A stretch of DNA of 64,000 bases from Xanthomonas cassavae CFBP 4642 (lineage in GTDB: Bacteria; Pseudomonadota; Gammaproteobacteria; Xanthomonadales; Xanthomonadaceae), in assembly GCF_000454545.1 (NCBI RefSeq), contig NZ_CM002139.1, positions 2,039,632 through 2,103,631 of the forward strand, written 5' to 3'. Every line of letters starts with the position of its first letter. Position 1 is the first letter of the stretch. Both the position numbers and the translations under genes were made by a program. The notes beneath the pieces are model-generated. The model saw only the letters and a program-made list of their open reading frames with translations, ran no database searches and was not told where the DNA came from. Below, piece by piece: positions 12,487-21,025 of the stretch.

Positions 12487-13197
12487 TCAGCGCGCCGCGC
12501 GACCGGATTGCCGCGCACTGGCCATCGATTCGACCATGGCAATCTTGTCGGCGACCGCCTTCTGCATGGGCGAGCCGTTCTCCAGTAATCCATGCAGATG
12601 GCGCCAATGCGCGCTGGCCGCAGTGTAGTCGTGCTGCTGGAAATCGCTGATGCCCAGCAACCACAGCGCGCGCTGGTTGTCCGGCTCGCGCGCGATCAGC
12701 TGCTGTAGCCGCGTGCGTGAGGCCGCGTCGATGGCGAAGTCGCTGCGGGTTGCCATGTCGGCGGCGATCCAGCCGACGATGGCGGCACCGGTCCGCGGCG
12801 CGATCGTCAGCGCTTGCGCATAGGCATCGCGGGCCGCTGCGGGGCGGTTGTTCTGCTCATGCGTCTTGGCCTGTTGCATCCACGACTCCAGCGCCTGCAT
12901 CTGCGCGTCCGCCGCGGCACTGGCAGCCTGCGTTTGCGCAGGCGCGGCCACGGGCACGGCTTGTGCGCCTGGTGCGGCCGGTTGCGGCGGCGCAGCGACC
13001 ACACGTTGCACGATCGCCTCGGGCGCGCCCACCAGCCGATACAGACCGGCGGTAGCGATCGGCAGGGCCATGACCAACAAGACCGGCAGCGCGTAACGCC
13101 CGCCGCCATGGCGCGTGGGGTTGCGCAGCAGCGGCAACAGCACTAGCAGCAGCGCGGCGACCACCAGCACGGCGCTGGCGAGATAGAAACCGGTCAT
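12487..13197 (-). CDS. ccmI: CcmI-type cytochrome c biogenesis protein with TPR region
   Basis: This 236-aa inner-membrane protein has two N-terminal helices (FYLASAVLVVAALLLVLLPL and LPVLLVMALPIATAGLYRLV). A periplasmic Ala/Pro/Gln-rich linker and a TPR-like helical part follow (ALESWMQQAKTHEQNNRPA, LLGISDFQQHDYTAASAHW). CcmI holds apocytochrome c for heme attachment by CcmF/H. The protein is much shorter than enterobacterial fused CcmH but fits the separate CcmI of other proteobacteria. Its ATG overlaps the stop of ccmH (TGATG), and it is the last gene of the ccm run. Confidence 0.85.
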   Translation of the reverse strand: MTGFYLASAVLVVAALLLVLLPLLRNPTRHGGGRYALPVLLVMALPIATAGLYRLVGAPEAIVQRVVAAPPQPAAPGAQAVPVAAPAQTQAASAAADAQMQALESWMQQAKTHEQNNRPAAARDAYAQALTIAPRTGAAIVGWIAADMATRSDFAIDAASRTRLQQLIAREPDNQRALWLLGISDFQQHDYTAASAHWRHLHGLLENGSPMQKAVADKIAMVESMASARQSGRAAR

Positions 13198-13682
13198 CAC
13201 CACTCTTCCTCTGCCTGCGGTGCTGCCGGTGTGCCCACCCGCGCGCGTTTGCGCACGGTGTGGATCACCACGCCGGCCCCGGCACCCAGCATCAGCAGCG
13301 GCCCGAACCACAGCAGCCAGGTGCCGCGCTTGACCGGCGGGTCGTACAGCACGAAATCCGAATAGCGCTCGACCATGTACTGCTTGATCTGCGCATCGCT
13401 CCTGCCGGCCTGCAATTGCGCAAATACCTGATGGCGCAGGTCGCGTGCCAGGCTGGCGTTGGAATCGGCCAGATTCTCGTTCTGGCACACCAGGCACCGT
13501 AGTTGTGCGGTCAGCCGTTGATAGCGCGCTTCTTCGCTGCGGTCCTTGAAGGGGAGCGGGTCCACTGCCTGCGCCTGCACGCACGGCGCCAGCAGCACGC
13601 CCAGCAGCAACACCAGCAACAGGCGCAGCTGCCGGGCCTGTCGACGGCGGTGCGCCTGCAGGCGGCGATAGCCCGGAATCAT
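13197..13682 (-). CDS. ccmH: Cytochrome c maturation thiol reductase CcmH
   Basis: This 161-aa protein has an N-terminal signal/anchor (LRLLLVLLLGVLLAPCVQAQA) and the family motif LRCLVCQNENLADSN with the redox cysteines at 63 and 66. A C-terminal membrane helix (WLLWFGPLLMLGAGAGVVIH) follows. It reduces apocytochrome c heme-binding cysteines together with CcmG and CcmI. The start ATG overlaps the ccmG stop (ATGA). A much longer open frame runs upstream in this register, but it only shadows ccmG. Confidence 0.93.
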   Translation of the reverse strand: MIPGYRRLQAHRRRQARQLRLLLVLLLGVLLAPCVQAQAVDPLPFKDRSEEARYQRLTAQLRCLVCQNENLADSNASLARDLRHQVFAQLQAGRSDAQIKQYMVERYSDFVLYDPPVKRGTWLLWFGPLLMLGAGAGVVIHTVRKRARVGTPAAPQAEEEW

Positions 13683-14221
13683 GGCGCCCCCCTGGGCAAC
13701 GCGGCGATGGCGGGCAGCAACTCGGCATCGATGACGGCGGGGGTGAGCACGCCTACATGCTTGTAGCGGATCATGCCCTGCGCATCGATCAGGAAGGTTT
13801 CCGGCGCGCCGTAGACGCCGAAGTCGATCGCGGTCTGGCCCGGCTCGTCGGCGATCACCAGCGCATACGGGTTGCCGTAGTGCGCCAGCCACGCGCTGGC
13901 ATCGGCCGGTGCGTCCTTGTAGTTGTAGCCGATCAACGCTACGCCAAGCGTGCCGGCCTGCGCCATCAGCACCGGGTGCTCGTGCACGCACTCGGCGCAC
14001 CAGCTGCCGAACACGTTGAGCACATAGGGCTTGCCCAGCAGTTGTTCGCCGGTGACGCGCTGGTCCGGCGCATCCAGTCGCGGCAGCGAAAACGCCGGCG
14101 CTGGCTTGCCGATCAACGGCGAGGGCACCTCGCGCGGGTTGTGCTGCATGGTCCAGTAGATACCGAAGCCGAACAGCGCGGCGACCAACAAGAAGCCCAG
14201 CAGGGGCAGCATGCGCTTCAC
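13679..14221 (-). CDS. ccmG: Thiol:disulfide interchange protein CcmG/DsbE
   Basis: This 180-aa membrane-anchored thioredoxin-like protein reduces CcmH and/or apocytochrome c in the periplasm. An N-terminal helix (LLGFLLVAALFGFGIYW) is followed by a thioredoxin fold with the active site WCAEC (Cys75, Cys78), the family GxxAP-type start (GKPAPAFSLPRLD) and the later GAPETFLIDAQG. The GTG at 14221 overlaps the ccmF stop (GTGA); an ATG three codons later is possible. Confidence 0.93.
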   Translation of the reverse strand: MKRMLPLLGFLLVAALFGFGIYWTMQHNPREVPSPLIGKPAPAFSLPRLDAPDQRVTGEQLLGKPYVLNVFGSWCAECVHEHPVLMAQAGTLGVALIGYNYKDAPADASAWLAHYGNPYALVIADEPGQTAIDFGVYGAPETFLIDAQGMIRYKHVGVLTPAVIDAELLPAIAALPRGAP

Positions 14222-16206
14222 GGGTGCGACTCCTGCGCGACGAGGCGCGCACCGTATGCCGGCGAGGTAGCGGCCGTGGCTGCGGACACCGGCGCGCGGA
14301 AGCGGCGGGCGCCGGCGCTGACGAAGCCGCCCAGCATCATCAGCAGGCCGCCGGCCCAGATCCAGCGGATCAGCGGCTTGTAGTACAGCCGCAGCGTCCA
14401 GTCGTGTTCGATGTGCTGATCGTCCACCGGCTCACCGAGCGCCACGTACAGGTCGCGGGTGATGCCGGGGTCGATCGCCGATTCGGTCTGGATGCGCTCG
14501 CTGCTGTACAGGCGTTTTTGCGGATGCAGCTGCGCCACCACCTGCCCATCGCGGCTGACCTGCACGCTGCCTTGTTCGGCTTTCCAGTTCGGCCCGTCCA
14601 CCAGCTGCACGCCGTCGAAGCGGAAGCTGTAGCCGGCGATCTGCGCGCTCTGGCCGGGCGACAGCCGCACGTCGCGTTCCACCGACAGGCTGTCGGACAC
14701 CAGTACCCCGGCCACGAACACTGCCACACCCGCATGCGCGATCAGCATACCGGCCATCTCCGCCGGAAAGCGGCGGCCGCGCGGCATCTCGCGCCAGCGC
14801 TTGACCACGTACAACGCGGTGCCGGCCGCCACCCATGCGGCGACACCAATCCCGGCAATCGCCTTGGCCTGCCCGTCGGCAACCAAGCTGCCACCCAACG
14901 CACAGGCGATGGCGGCAATGCCGGCCCGCGTGCCCAGCGCCTTCAACGGCGCGGCCTCGGCCTTGCCCCAGCGCAGGTACGGGCCGAACGGCAGCAGCAG
15001 CACCACCGGCAGCATCAGCAGCGGAAACAACAGGCCGAAGTAGGGCGGGCCAACCGAGACCTTGCCCATGCCGAACGCGTCGGCGATCAGCGGGAACAGC
15101 GTGCCCAGCAACACCATCGCCGCGGCCACGCTCAGCAGCAAATTGCCGATCAGGATGCCGGTCTCGCGCGAGGCGGCGGCGAAGGGTTTGCCGCTGGCGA
15201 TCTTGGGCGCACGCAACGCGTACAGCAGCAGCGAACCGCCGACCACCGCGACCAGGAAGATCAGGATGTACAACCCGCGCCGCGGGTCGGCGGCGAACGC
15301 GTGCACCGAGGTCAGCACGCCCGAGCGCACCAGGAAGGTGCCCAGCAGCGACAGCGAGAACGCCAGGATCGACAACAGGATGGTCCACGCCCGCAGGCTG
15401 CCGCGCTTTTCGGTGACCGCCTGGGTGTGGATCAACGCGGTGCCCACCAGCCATGGCATGAAGCTGGCATTTTCCACCGGGTCCCAGAACCACCAGCCGC
15501 CCCAGCCCAGTTCCGCGTACGCCCACCAGCTGCCGGCCACGATGCCGGCGGTGAGGCAGGCCCAGGCGACATTGGTCCACGGCCGCGCCCAGCGCACCCA
15601 GGCCTGTTCCAGTTCGCCGCCGAGCAGCGCCGCCACGGCAAAGGCGAAAGCCACCGAGAATCCCACGTAGCCGGTGTACAGTACCGGTGGGTGGAAGGTC
15701 ATGCCCGGGTCCTGCAGCACCGGATTGAGCTCGTTGCCGTCCAGCGGAATCGGCGACAGCCGCCCGAACGGATTGGATGTCAGCAGGATGAAGGCCAGAA
15801 AGCCCACCGACACCAGCCCCAGCACCGCCAGCACGCGGGCGGCGAAATGCTGCGGCAGGTGCCGGCTGAAGGCGGCCAGCAGCACCGTCCAGGTGGCGAG
15901 GATGGCGATCCACAGCAGCAACGAGCCTTCGTGCGCGCCCCACACCGCGGCAAAACGGTAGTACCAGGGCAGGGCGATGTTGGCGTTGGCGGCGACATAG
16001 GCCACCGAAAAATCCAGCGACAGCAGCGACCAGGCCAGCAGGCCGAAGGCCAGCCACACGAACAGCGCCTGGCCGGCGACGGCAGGCCGTGCGATGGCCA
16101 TCAATGCGGGATTACCGCGCCAGGCGCCGATCAGTGGCAACACGCCCTGGGCAAGCGAAAGCAGCAGCGCCAGGATCAGTGCGATCTGGCCGAGTTCAGG
16201 CGTCAT
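14218..16206 (-). CDS. ccmF: Heme lyase subunit CcmF
   Basis: This polytopic inner-membrane protein of 662 aa, the usual CcmF length, starts MTPELGQIALILALLL. The tryptophan-rich WWD domain is clear (GWGGWWFWDPVENASFMPW) and many membrane helices flank it. A large periplasmic loop near the C-terminus (SVERDVRLSPGQSAQIAGYS) matches CcmF proteins. With CcmH/I it transfers heme from CcmE to apocytochrome c. It lies 64 nt downstream of ccmE in the same operon. The antisense open frame across it is a GC-driven shadow. Confidence 0.96.
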   Translation of the reverse strand: MTPELGQIALILALLLSLAQGVLPLIGAWRGNPALMAIARPAVAGQALFVWLAFGLLAWSLLSLDFSVAYVAANANIALPWYYRFAAVWGAHEGSLLLWIAILATWTVLLAAFSRHLPQHFAARVLAVLGLVSVGFLAFILLTSNPFGRLSPIPLDGNELNPVLQDPGMTFHPPVLYTGYVGFSVAFAFAVAALLGGELEQAWVRWARPWTNVAWACLTAGIVAGSWWAYAELGWGGWWFWDPVENASFMPWLVGTALIHTQAVTEKRGSLRAWTILLSILAFSLSLLGTFLVRSGVLTSVHAFAADPRRGLYILIFLVAVVGGSLLLYALRAPKIASGKPFAAASRETGILIGNLLLSVAAAMVLLGTLFPLIADAFGMGKVSVGPPYFGLLFPLLMLPVVLLLPFGPYLRWGKAEAAPLKALGTRAGIAAIACALGGSLVADGQAKAIAGIGVAAWVAAGTALYVVKRWREMPRGRRFPAEMAGMLIAHAGVAVFVAGVLVSDSLSVERDVRLSPGQSAQIAGYSFRFDGVQLVDGPNWKAEQGSVQVSRDGQVVAQLHPQKRLYSSERIQTESAIDPGITRDLYVALGEPVDDQHIEHDWTLRLYYKPLIRWIWAGGLLMMLGGFVSAGARRFRAPVSAATAATSPAYGARLVAQESHP

Positions 16207-16270
16207 GGGCGAGTCGCATGGTGCGGCAGAAGGAAGGTCATCGGGACGGAACGACGCGGGCGACGCCGCA

Positions 16271-16741
16271 TCAACGCGGCGCGGTCAATGGCGCGGCGAT
16301 GGCAGGGATCGGCTTGCCGACATGGCCTTCGGCCATCGCGTCCTTGAGTTCTTTCGGCATGTAGGTTTCGTCGTGCTTGGCCAGCACTTCGGTGGCGACA
16401 AACCGCTCGCCCTGCATGCGCCCGTTGGCGATCACCGATTGGTTGTCGCGGAACAGGTCGGGCAGGATGCCGGTGTACTCGACCTGGGTGGCTGCATGTT
16501 TATCGATGACGGTGAAGCTGACTTTCAGCGAGTCGCTGGCGCGCTGGATCGAGCCGGCCTTGACCATGCCGCCCAGGCGAAACTGCCGATAGCCGGATGC
16601 CTCGCCGGCATGCACCTGGCTGGGCGTGAACAGGTAGCTCATGTTCCGCTGCAGCGCCAGCACGATCAGCGTCCCAGCCAGCGCGGCGGCGGCCAGCACC
16701 CCGACCACCAGCCACAGGCGTTGCTTGCGCGTTGCGTTCAT
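16271..16741 (-). CDS. ccmE: Heme chaperone CcmE
   Basis: This 156-aa protein has one N-terminal membrane anchor ([19 protein letters not shown]) and a periplasmic OB-fold domain ([23 protein letters not shown]). The heme-binding motif [10 protein letters not shown] places the covalent heme-ligating His at 123 and the Tyr at 127. It carries heme from CcmC to CcmF. Its start overlaps ccmD by four bases. Confidence 0.96.
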   Translation of the reverse strand: MNATRKQRLWLVVGVLAAAALAGTLIVLALQRNMSYLFTPSQVHAGEASGYRQFRLGGMVKAGSIQRASDSLKVSFTVIDKHAATQVEYTGILPDLFRDNQSVIANGRMQGERFVATEVLAKHDETYMPKELKDAMAEGHVGKPIPAIAAPLTAPR

Positions 16742-16944
16742 GGCGCGTCGCGCTCCAGCGGTGGTACGGGCTGATCGCGCAGACGCCGCGGGGTTTGCCG
16801 CTGCAACCGGCCACGCAGTTCACGCGGCAGGCGCCGACGTCGCAGCCACGGTGCTGCAAGATCGGACAGCAGCACCAGCATGAACACTGCGTACGACGTC
16901 CACACGTACTGGCCGTAGCCGCCCATCGCCAGAAAGGTGCTCAT
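16738..16944 (-). CDS. ccmD: Heme exporter protein CcmD
   Basis: A 68-aa protein with one membrane helix ([18 protein letters not shown]) followed by a strongly basic cytoplasmic tail, the standard shape of CcmD. It stabilises the CcmC-CcmE interaction. It is slightly longer than the enterobacterial form. Start and stop overlap ccmC and ccmE, so all three should be co-translated. Confidence 0.9.
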   Translation of the reverse strand: MSTFLAMGGYGQYVWTSYAVFMLVLLSDLAAPWLRRRRLPRELRGRLQRQTPRRLRDQPVPPLERDAP

Positions 16945-17699
16945 GCGGTGCGCTCCGTCAATACGATGCGGCGTGCCCAGTCCTTACCGCTTTCCAGCGC
17001 CAGCAGGTCCACGCGCACGCGGCCGAACAGGCTGGCGACGTAGTAGCACTTGGTGGCCAGCATCATCGTCAGCAACGGCCACAGCATGTCCGCGCCCATC
17101 TTGGACGGGCCGAGCAGACGCACGGTGGAGCCTTGATGCAGCGTGTTCCACCACACCACCGAGTAATGCACGATGGGCAGATTCACCAGGCCTACCAGCG
17201 CAAGCAGGCCGGCCGCGCGCATCGCCTGGCGGCGATCTTCCACCGCGTAGTACAGGCCAAGCACGCCCAGGTAGAGGAACAGCAGCAGCAATTCCGAGGT
17301 CAGCCGCGCGTCCCAGGTCCACCAGGTGCCCCACATCGGCTTGCCCCACAGCGCGCCGGTGCACAGGGTGATGAAGGTGAACGCCGCGCCGATCGGTGCA
17401 GAGGCCATGGTCACTACTTCAGCGAGCTTGATCCGCCACACCAGCGCGATGAACGCCGACACGCCCATCGCGGCGTAGATGAAAAGGCTCATCCAGGCGC
17501 TGGGCACGTGGATGAAGATGATGCGGTAGGCGTCGTGCTGCTGATAGTCCGGTGGCGCCAGCACCAGCCCGCCATAAGCGGCCACTGCGCCGAGCAGCAA
17601 TGCCAGCGCCAGCGCCCACGGGCGCACGGCCCCTGCAAAGCGGTAAAACATCGGCGGCGAACTGAGCTTGTGCAGCCACAACGGGATCCACGTGGTCAT
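16941..17699 (-). CDS. ccmC: Heme handling protein CcmC
   Basis: This 252-aa inner-membrane protein contains the WWD-type motif GTWWTWDARLTSELLLLF, two periplasmic heme-ligand His regions (IIFIHVPSAWMSL and LPIVHYSVVWWNTLHQGS) and about six helices. It loads heme onto CcmE. In many proteobacteria ccmA and ccmB come directly before ccmC. Here the preceding gene on this strand is a subtilisin-like protease ending only about 10 nt upstream, so the ABC subunits must be elsewhere or absent. Confidence 0.95.
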   Translation of the reverse strand: MTTWIPLWLHKLSSPPMFYRFAGAVRPWALALALLLGAVAAYGGLVLAPPDYQQHDAYRIIFIHVPSAWMSLFIYAAMGVSAFIALVWRIKLAEVVTMASAPIGAAFTFITLCTGALWGKPMWGTWWTWDARLTSELLLLFLYLGVLGLYYAVEDRRQAMRAAGLLALVGLVNLPIVHYSVVWWNTLHQGSTVRLLGPSKMGADMLWPLLTMMLATKCYYVASLFGRVRVDLLALESGKDWARRIVLTERTA

Positions 17700-17709
17700 G
17701 CCGGTGTCG

Positions 17710-19044
17710 TCAGTTGGAATGTCTGGAAGGCGTCAGCGCATCGACTGCGGCGCCGGCATTGACCTGCAGCTGGCCGTCGGAGACCTTGCTGGTGCGCTGC
17801 AGGAGCTCGCGCAACGCACTGGCATCCATCGAGGGCTGCAGCGACAACAACAGCGCCGCCATGCCGCTGACATGCGCGGTGGCCATCGACGAGCCGGAGG
17901 TGAAGTCGTAGCGGCCGTTCGGCTGCGTGGTCAGGATGTCCTTGCCGGGTGCGCTCAGCACGCCGGGCATGGCCGCGCTGGCGCTGCTGCTGCGCACCAC
18001 CAGCACGCCCGGCACATCATTGGGAAACCCATCGAGCCGGCCATTGGGCGGCATCGCCGCGACCACGATGCGGCCCTGCTGCACCAGGTGCGCCAGCATC
18101 TTGCTCAGCAGCGGATCGGCTGGCCCGCCCAGGCTCAGGTTGACCACACGCGCGGAGCTGTTGTTGATCGCCGCCAGCGCCTTGGCCAGGGTGAATGTAT
18201 TGCAGCGTGCCGTGGCGCCGACGGTGGGCGCATACCAGCAGGCCTTGTAGATGTTGAGCATGGCCTTGGGCGCCATGCCGACGATGCCCTGATGGTTGTT
18301 GCTGCCGGCGGCGATGATCCCGGCCACTTCGGTGCCGTGCGAATCGCTGCTGGTCATGACCGGGGTGTTGTCGACCAGGTCATGCACTTCGCGGATGCGC
18401 GCCTTCAGGTCCGGGTGGCGGGTGTCCACGCCGGTATCGACCACCGCCACGACCACGCCGCGGCCCTGGGTTACCGCCTGCGCGCTGGCGGCATCGGTGT
18501 CGATGAAGCCGCGCTGCATGTCCACATACGGGTCGTTGTAGCCGGACAGTGGGGTGTGCTTGTCTGCGGCGGCATCGGCGGAGAACACCGAGAAATCCTG
18601 GACCGGCTGCACCAGCTCCACGCCTTCGTCGTCGGCCAGCGTGCTGACCAGCTCATCGCGCGAGACGCCCGGCGGCGGCTGCAGCACCGCGCAGTACAGG
18701 CCCAGCGAGGTGATCGGCCAGCCGGCCACTTCACGCAACTTGTAGCGCTGCTTGATGGCTTCCATGCGCACGGCGGCCTTCTGGCCGGCGCCGTAGTAGC
18801 TGGAGGCATAGCCGATCAGGCTGGAGCCGGCACGGGCCGGCGGTGCGCTGAGCGGGTTGGCCACCGCCAGCAGGATGTCGCGGCTGCTGTCGGGCGTGTG
18901 CGCATCGGTAGCAGCGGCTGCCGGCGCCGTGCCGGCGGCAGCGGTTTGCGCGGTGTCCTGCAGGGCTGCGGTGGCCTGCGCGGCGCCCTGCAGGCCCGTG
19001 CCAAGCAGGGCAGCGACCAGGCCGATGGGAAACAGACGGTTCAT
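17710..19044 (-). CDS. Subtilisin-like serine protease (S8), secreted
   Basis: This 444-aa protein has a signal peptide (MNRLFPIGLVAALLGTGLQG) and an Ala-rich pro-region. An inhibitor/propeptide-like segment (KLREVAGWPITSLGLYCAVL) precedes the S8 domain. The triad is visible: Asp in VVAVVDTGVDTRHPDL, His in DSHGTEVAGIIAAG and Ser near 386 in TSGSSMATAHVSGMAALLL. The ATG overlaps the stop of the upstream putative anti-sigma gene (ATGA), so sigma, anti-sigma and protease form one unit. The context suggests regulated secretion or an envelope-stress role. Whether it cleaves the anti-sigma factor is not shown. Confidence 0.92.
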   Translation of the reverse strand: MNRLFPIGLVAALLGTGLQGAAQATAALQDTAQTAAAGTAPAAAATDAHTPDSSRDILLAVANPLSAPPARAGSSLIGYASSYYGAGQKAAVRMEAIKQRYKLREVAGWPITSLGLYCAVLQPPPGVSRDELVSTLADDEGVELVQPVQDFSVFSADAAADKHTPLSGYNDPYVDMQRGFIDTDAASAQAVTQGRGVVVAVVDTGVDTRHPDLKARIREVHDLVDNTPVMTSSDSHGTEVAGIIAAGSNNHQGIVGMAPKAMLNIYKACWYAPTVGATARCNTFTLAKALAAINNSSARVVNLSLGGPADPLLSKMLAHLVQQGRIVVAAMPPNGRLDGFPNDVPGVLVVRSSSASAAMPGVLSAPGKDILTTQPNGRYDFTSGSSMATAHVSGMAALLLSLQPSMDASALRELLQRTSKVSDGQLQVNAGAAVDALTPSRHSN

Positions 19045-19691
19045 GGGGCGGAGACGATCTCGGCCAGCCGGATGCCCGGATTGGCACGCAGTTGCTGCAC
19101 GGTCTGCTGCGGCTGGGCCGGCGGCTGCGGTGCGGCCGGCACCACGGTGTAAGCGCCCATGTCGTTGGGGCCGCCCACCACCTGCAGCTGCTGCGCATGC
19201 AGCAAGCGGTCCCAGTCGGCCACGGTCATCTTCGCATCCGGCACCACGCGGATGGCGCCTTGCGGCACCGGCAACGCGGTGGCGCTGCTGAGTGTGCGGT
19301 AGTCGTGCGACGGCGTCGGCGAAGCCAGCTTGACGCCCATGACGCCCAGGCCGATGGCCTGTACCAATGCAGCGGCGGCCAGGGCGCGCACTGTCCAGCT
19401 GCCGGAGCGGCGGGCGGCCGGCGGCGGCGCGATGCGCTGTTCGGGCGCGTCCAGGCGGCCGAGCAGGCGCTGCAAGCCGGCGTTGGGGTCGAGCTTGACG
19501 GCGCATGGCAATGCCAGCGCCTGACGCAGGCGGTTCTGCTGGGCGAACTCGGCGCTGCAGGAGGCGCATTTGGCCACGTGCGCGATCAGCCAGGTACTCT
19601 CTTCCTCGGTGGCGCTATCCAGCAAGACAGCTGGCATCAGCTCCCAGGCGTGCGAGCATTCCTTGCCAGGCGCGATGAAAAACGTCTTCAT
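19041..19691 (-). CDS. Putative anti-sigma factor with zinc-finger-like N-terminus
   Basis: This 216-aa protein starts MKTFFIAPGKECSHAWELMP. The HVAKCASCSAEF segment looks like the ZAS/zf-HC2 H-x3-C-x2-C motif of anti-sigma factors. A hydrophobic stretch (VRALAAAALVQAIGLGVMGV) near residue 115 fits a single membrane span, followed by a periplasmic Pro/Gln-rich part. The start overlaps the ECF sigma gene's stop (ATGA), the typical arrangement of a cognate pair. Function is inferred from this arrangement and motif. Confidence 0.8.
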   Translation of the reverse strand: MKTFFIAPGKECSHAWELMPAVLLDSATEEESTWLIAHVAKCASCSAEFAQQNRLRQALALPCAVKLDPNAGLQRLLGRLDAPEQRIAPPPAARRSGSWTVRALAAAALVQAIGLGVMGVKLASPTPSHDYRTLSSATALPVPQGAIRVVPDAKMTVADWDRLLHAQQLQVVGGPNDMGAYTVVPAAPQPPAQPQQTVQQLRANPGIRLAEIVSAP

Positions 19692-20281
19692 TGCAGGGTC
19701 TCCGTGTAAGGAGCGATGCCGGCCAAGCCGGGCAGCACATTGCGTAATTTGACCCGGGCGTGGAACAGCCGGGCTTTGATCGTGCCCACCGGGCACTGCA
19801 TGATGTCGGCGACTTCTTCCAGCTTGTGGCCGACGCCGTAGACCAGCTCGATCACCAGGCGCTGGTCCGGCGACAGCCGCTCCATGCCCTTGTCCAGCCA
19901 GTCGCGCAGCTCGCGGTCGTCGCCGTCGTCGGTGCTGGGGGCGTGGTCTTCCACCACGGCGGTGTCGTCGATGGCCTCGCCGTCGTGCTGGCGCAGGCAT
20001 TTGAGCCCGCAGCGGTAAGCGATGCCCATGATCCAGGTGGACACCTGCGAATCGCCGCGGAAGTCGCCGGCCTTCTGCCAGGCGATCCAGAAGCAGTCGT
20101 TGATGGCCTCTTCGATGATGTCCGGCCGGCGGGTCAGGCGCGACAGGAACCGGCAGAGCCGACCGTGGTAGCTGTGGTACATGCTCGCCAGGGCATCGCG
20201 ATCGCCCGCTGCCATGCGGCGCAGCAGCATGCGATCGGTGGCATCGCCGAGGGTGTCGGAATCATTCATCGAAGCAGGCAT
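19688..20281 (-). CDS. ECF-type RNA polymerase sigma factor
   Basis: The protein is about 197 aa. Region 2 is visible in CRFLSRLTRRPDIIEEAIND and FRGDSQVSTWIMGIAYR, and region 4 in RLSPDQRLVIELVYGVGHKL and CPVGTIKARLFHARVKLR. It probably directs transcription of its own operon and other targets and is controlled by the overlapping anti-sigma gene. Starts at 20281 (MPASMNDSD) or 20269 (MNDSDT) are both possible; neither has a strong ribosome site. Because the protease and the ccm genes follow without gaps, its promoter could drive ten genes. Confidence 0.92.
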   Translation of the reverse strand: MPASMNDSDTLGDATDRMLLRRMAAGDRDALASMYHSYHGRLCRFLSRLTRRPDIIEEAINDCFWIAWQKAGDFRGDSQVSTWIMGIAYRCGLKCLRQHDGEAIDDTAVVEDHAPSTDDGDDRELRDWLDKGMERLSPDQRLVIELVYGVGHKLEEVADIMQCPVGTIKARLFHARVKLRNVLPGLAGIAPYTETLQ

Positions 20282-20332
20282 GGCAGAGGACACGTCTAGG
20301 TGCCCGCAAGCGGGCAAAAGGTTGCGGTTGGA

Positions 20333-21025
20333 TCAGAACGCGCGCGACACCATGCCCACCCACGGCGTTTCGCCCGGGCCGCCCTGCGCGCGCGGGGTGT
20401 TGCTGCTGGTCAATACCCGGTCCAGCTTCACGGTCCACGCGGCGTGGTTCCACTTCAGGCCCAGTTGCCCATACCGATAGCGGCCGGAACGCGGGGCGCC
20501 GTAGGCCATGGCCGGAAAGTCCGAGACGCCGGCGCCGGCCGAGAGACTGACACTGGCCGACAGCGGCACACTGGCGGTGACATCGACCGCCCTGTTCCAG
20601 GGCGAGCGCTGCGCACGCGGGAAGTTGAAGGTGGACAGCGAGAAGGTGAGCATGTCGCGGTAGGACCAGGCCAGGCTCGCCTCCTGGCGGTCGAAGGTGC
20701 GCGACTGGCGGTCGGTCGGGTAGGGGTAGTACAGCAGACTGGCCTGCATCTGCCAGCGATCGTCCAGCATCCAGGCGCGCGCGCCCTGCAACGTGAGCGC
20801 CACCGGTCTGCTGAAGGAGGGCGATTGCAGCGCCGCGGAGGCCGACATCGACCAGCCGGGTGCGGGCAGCCAGTAGCCGGCCGCCTGCAGGGTGACGCGA
20901 TTGGGGGCGATGGCGATGCCGCGGTCGATCAGGGTGGACGCGACGGCGACTGCGCCGCCCAGGGTGTCTGCCAGCGCGCTGCCGCAGGGGCTGGCCACCA
21001 ACGCAAGAAGCAAACCCCATTGCAA
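20333..21025 (-). CDS. Probable outer-membrane or exported protein of unknown function
   Basis: The protein has a signal-peptide-like segment (LLLALVASPCGSALADT) followed by about 200 residues of alternating polar/hydrophobic stretches rich in Tyr and Trp (WYLP-like turns, LYYPYPTDRQ, LSTFNFPRAQ) ending in Phe (GMVSRAF). This is the pattern of a beta-barrel. It is reminiscent of the TIGR02001/TorF-type exported proteins, but I am not sure. The start is unclear: the frame stays open to 21463 without a convincing ATG, and I use the TTG at 21025 just before the signal sequence. It lies downstream of the cytochrome genes on the same strand, separated by a long palindrome. Confidence 0.55.
   Translation of the reverse strand: MQWGLLLALVASPCGSALADTLGGAVAVASTLIDRGIAIAPNRVTLQAAGYWLPAPGWSMSASAALQSPSFSRPVALTLQGARAWMLDDRWQMQASLLYYPYPTDRQSRTFDRQEASLAWSYRDMLTFSLSTFNFPRAQRSPWNRAVDVTASVPLSASVSLSAGAGVSDFPAMAYGAPRSGRYRYGQLGLKWNHAAWTVKLDRVLTSSNTPRAQGGPGETPWVGMVSRAF

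Noticed and set aside
14224..16347. 707-codon open frame antisense to ccmF
   Set aside because: It is His/Gln/Arg-rich without any domain, and lies exactly opposite a well-supported gene; long antisense frames are expected at this GC.
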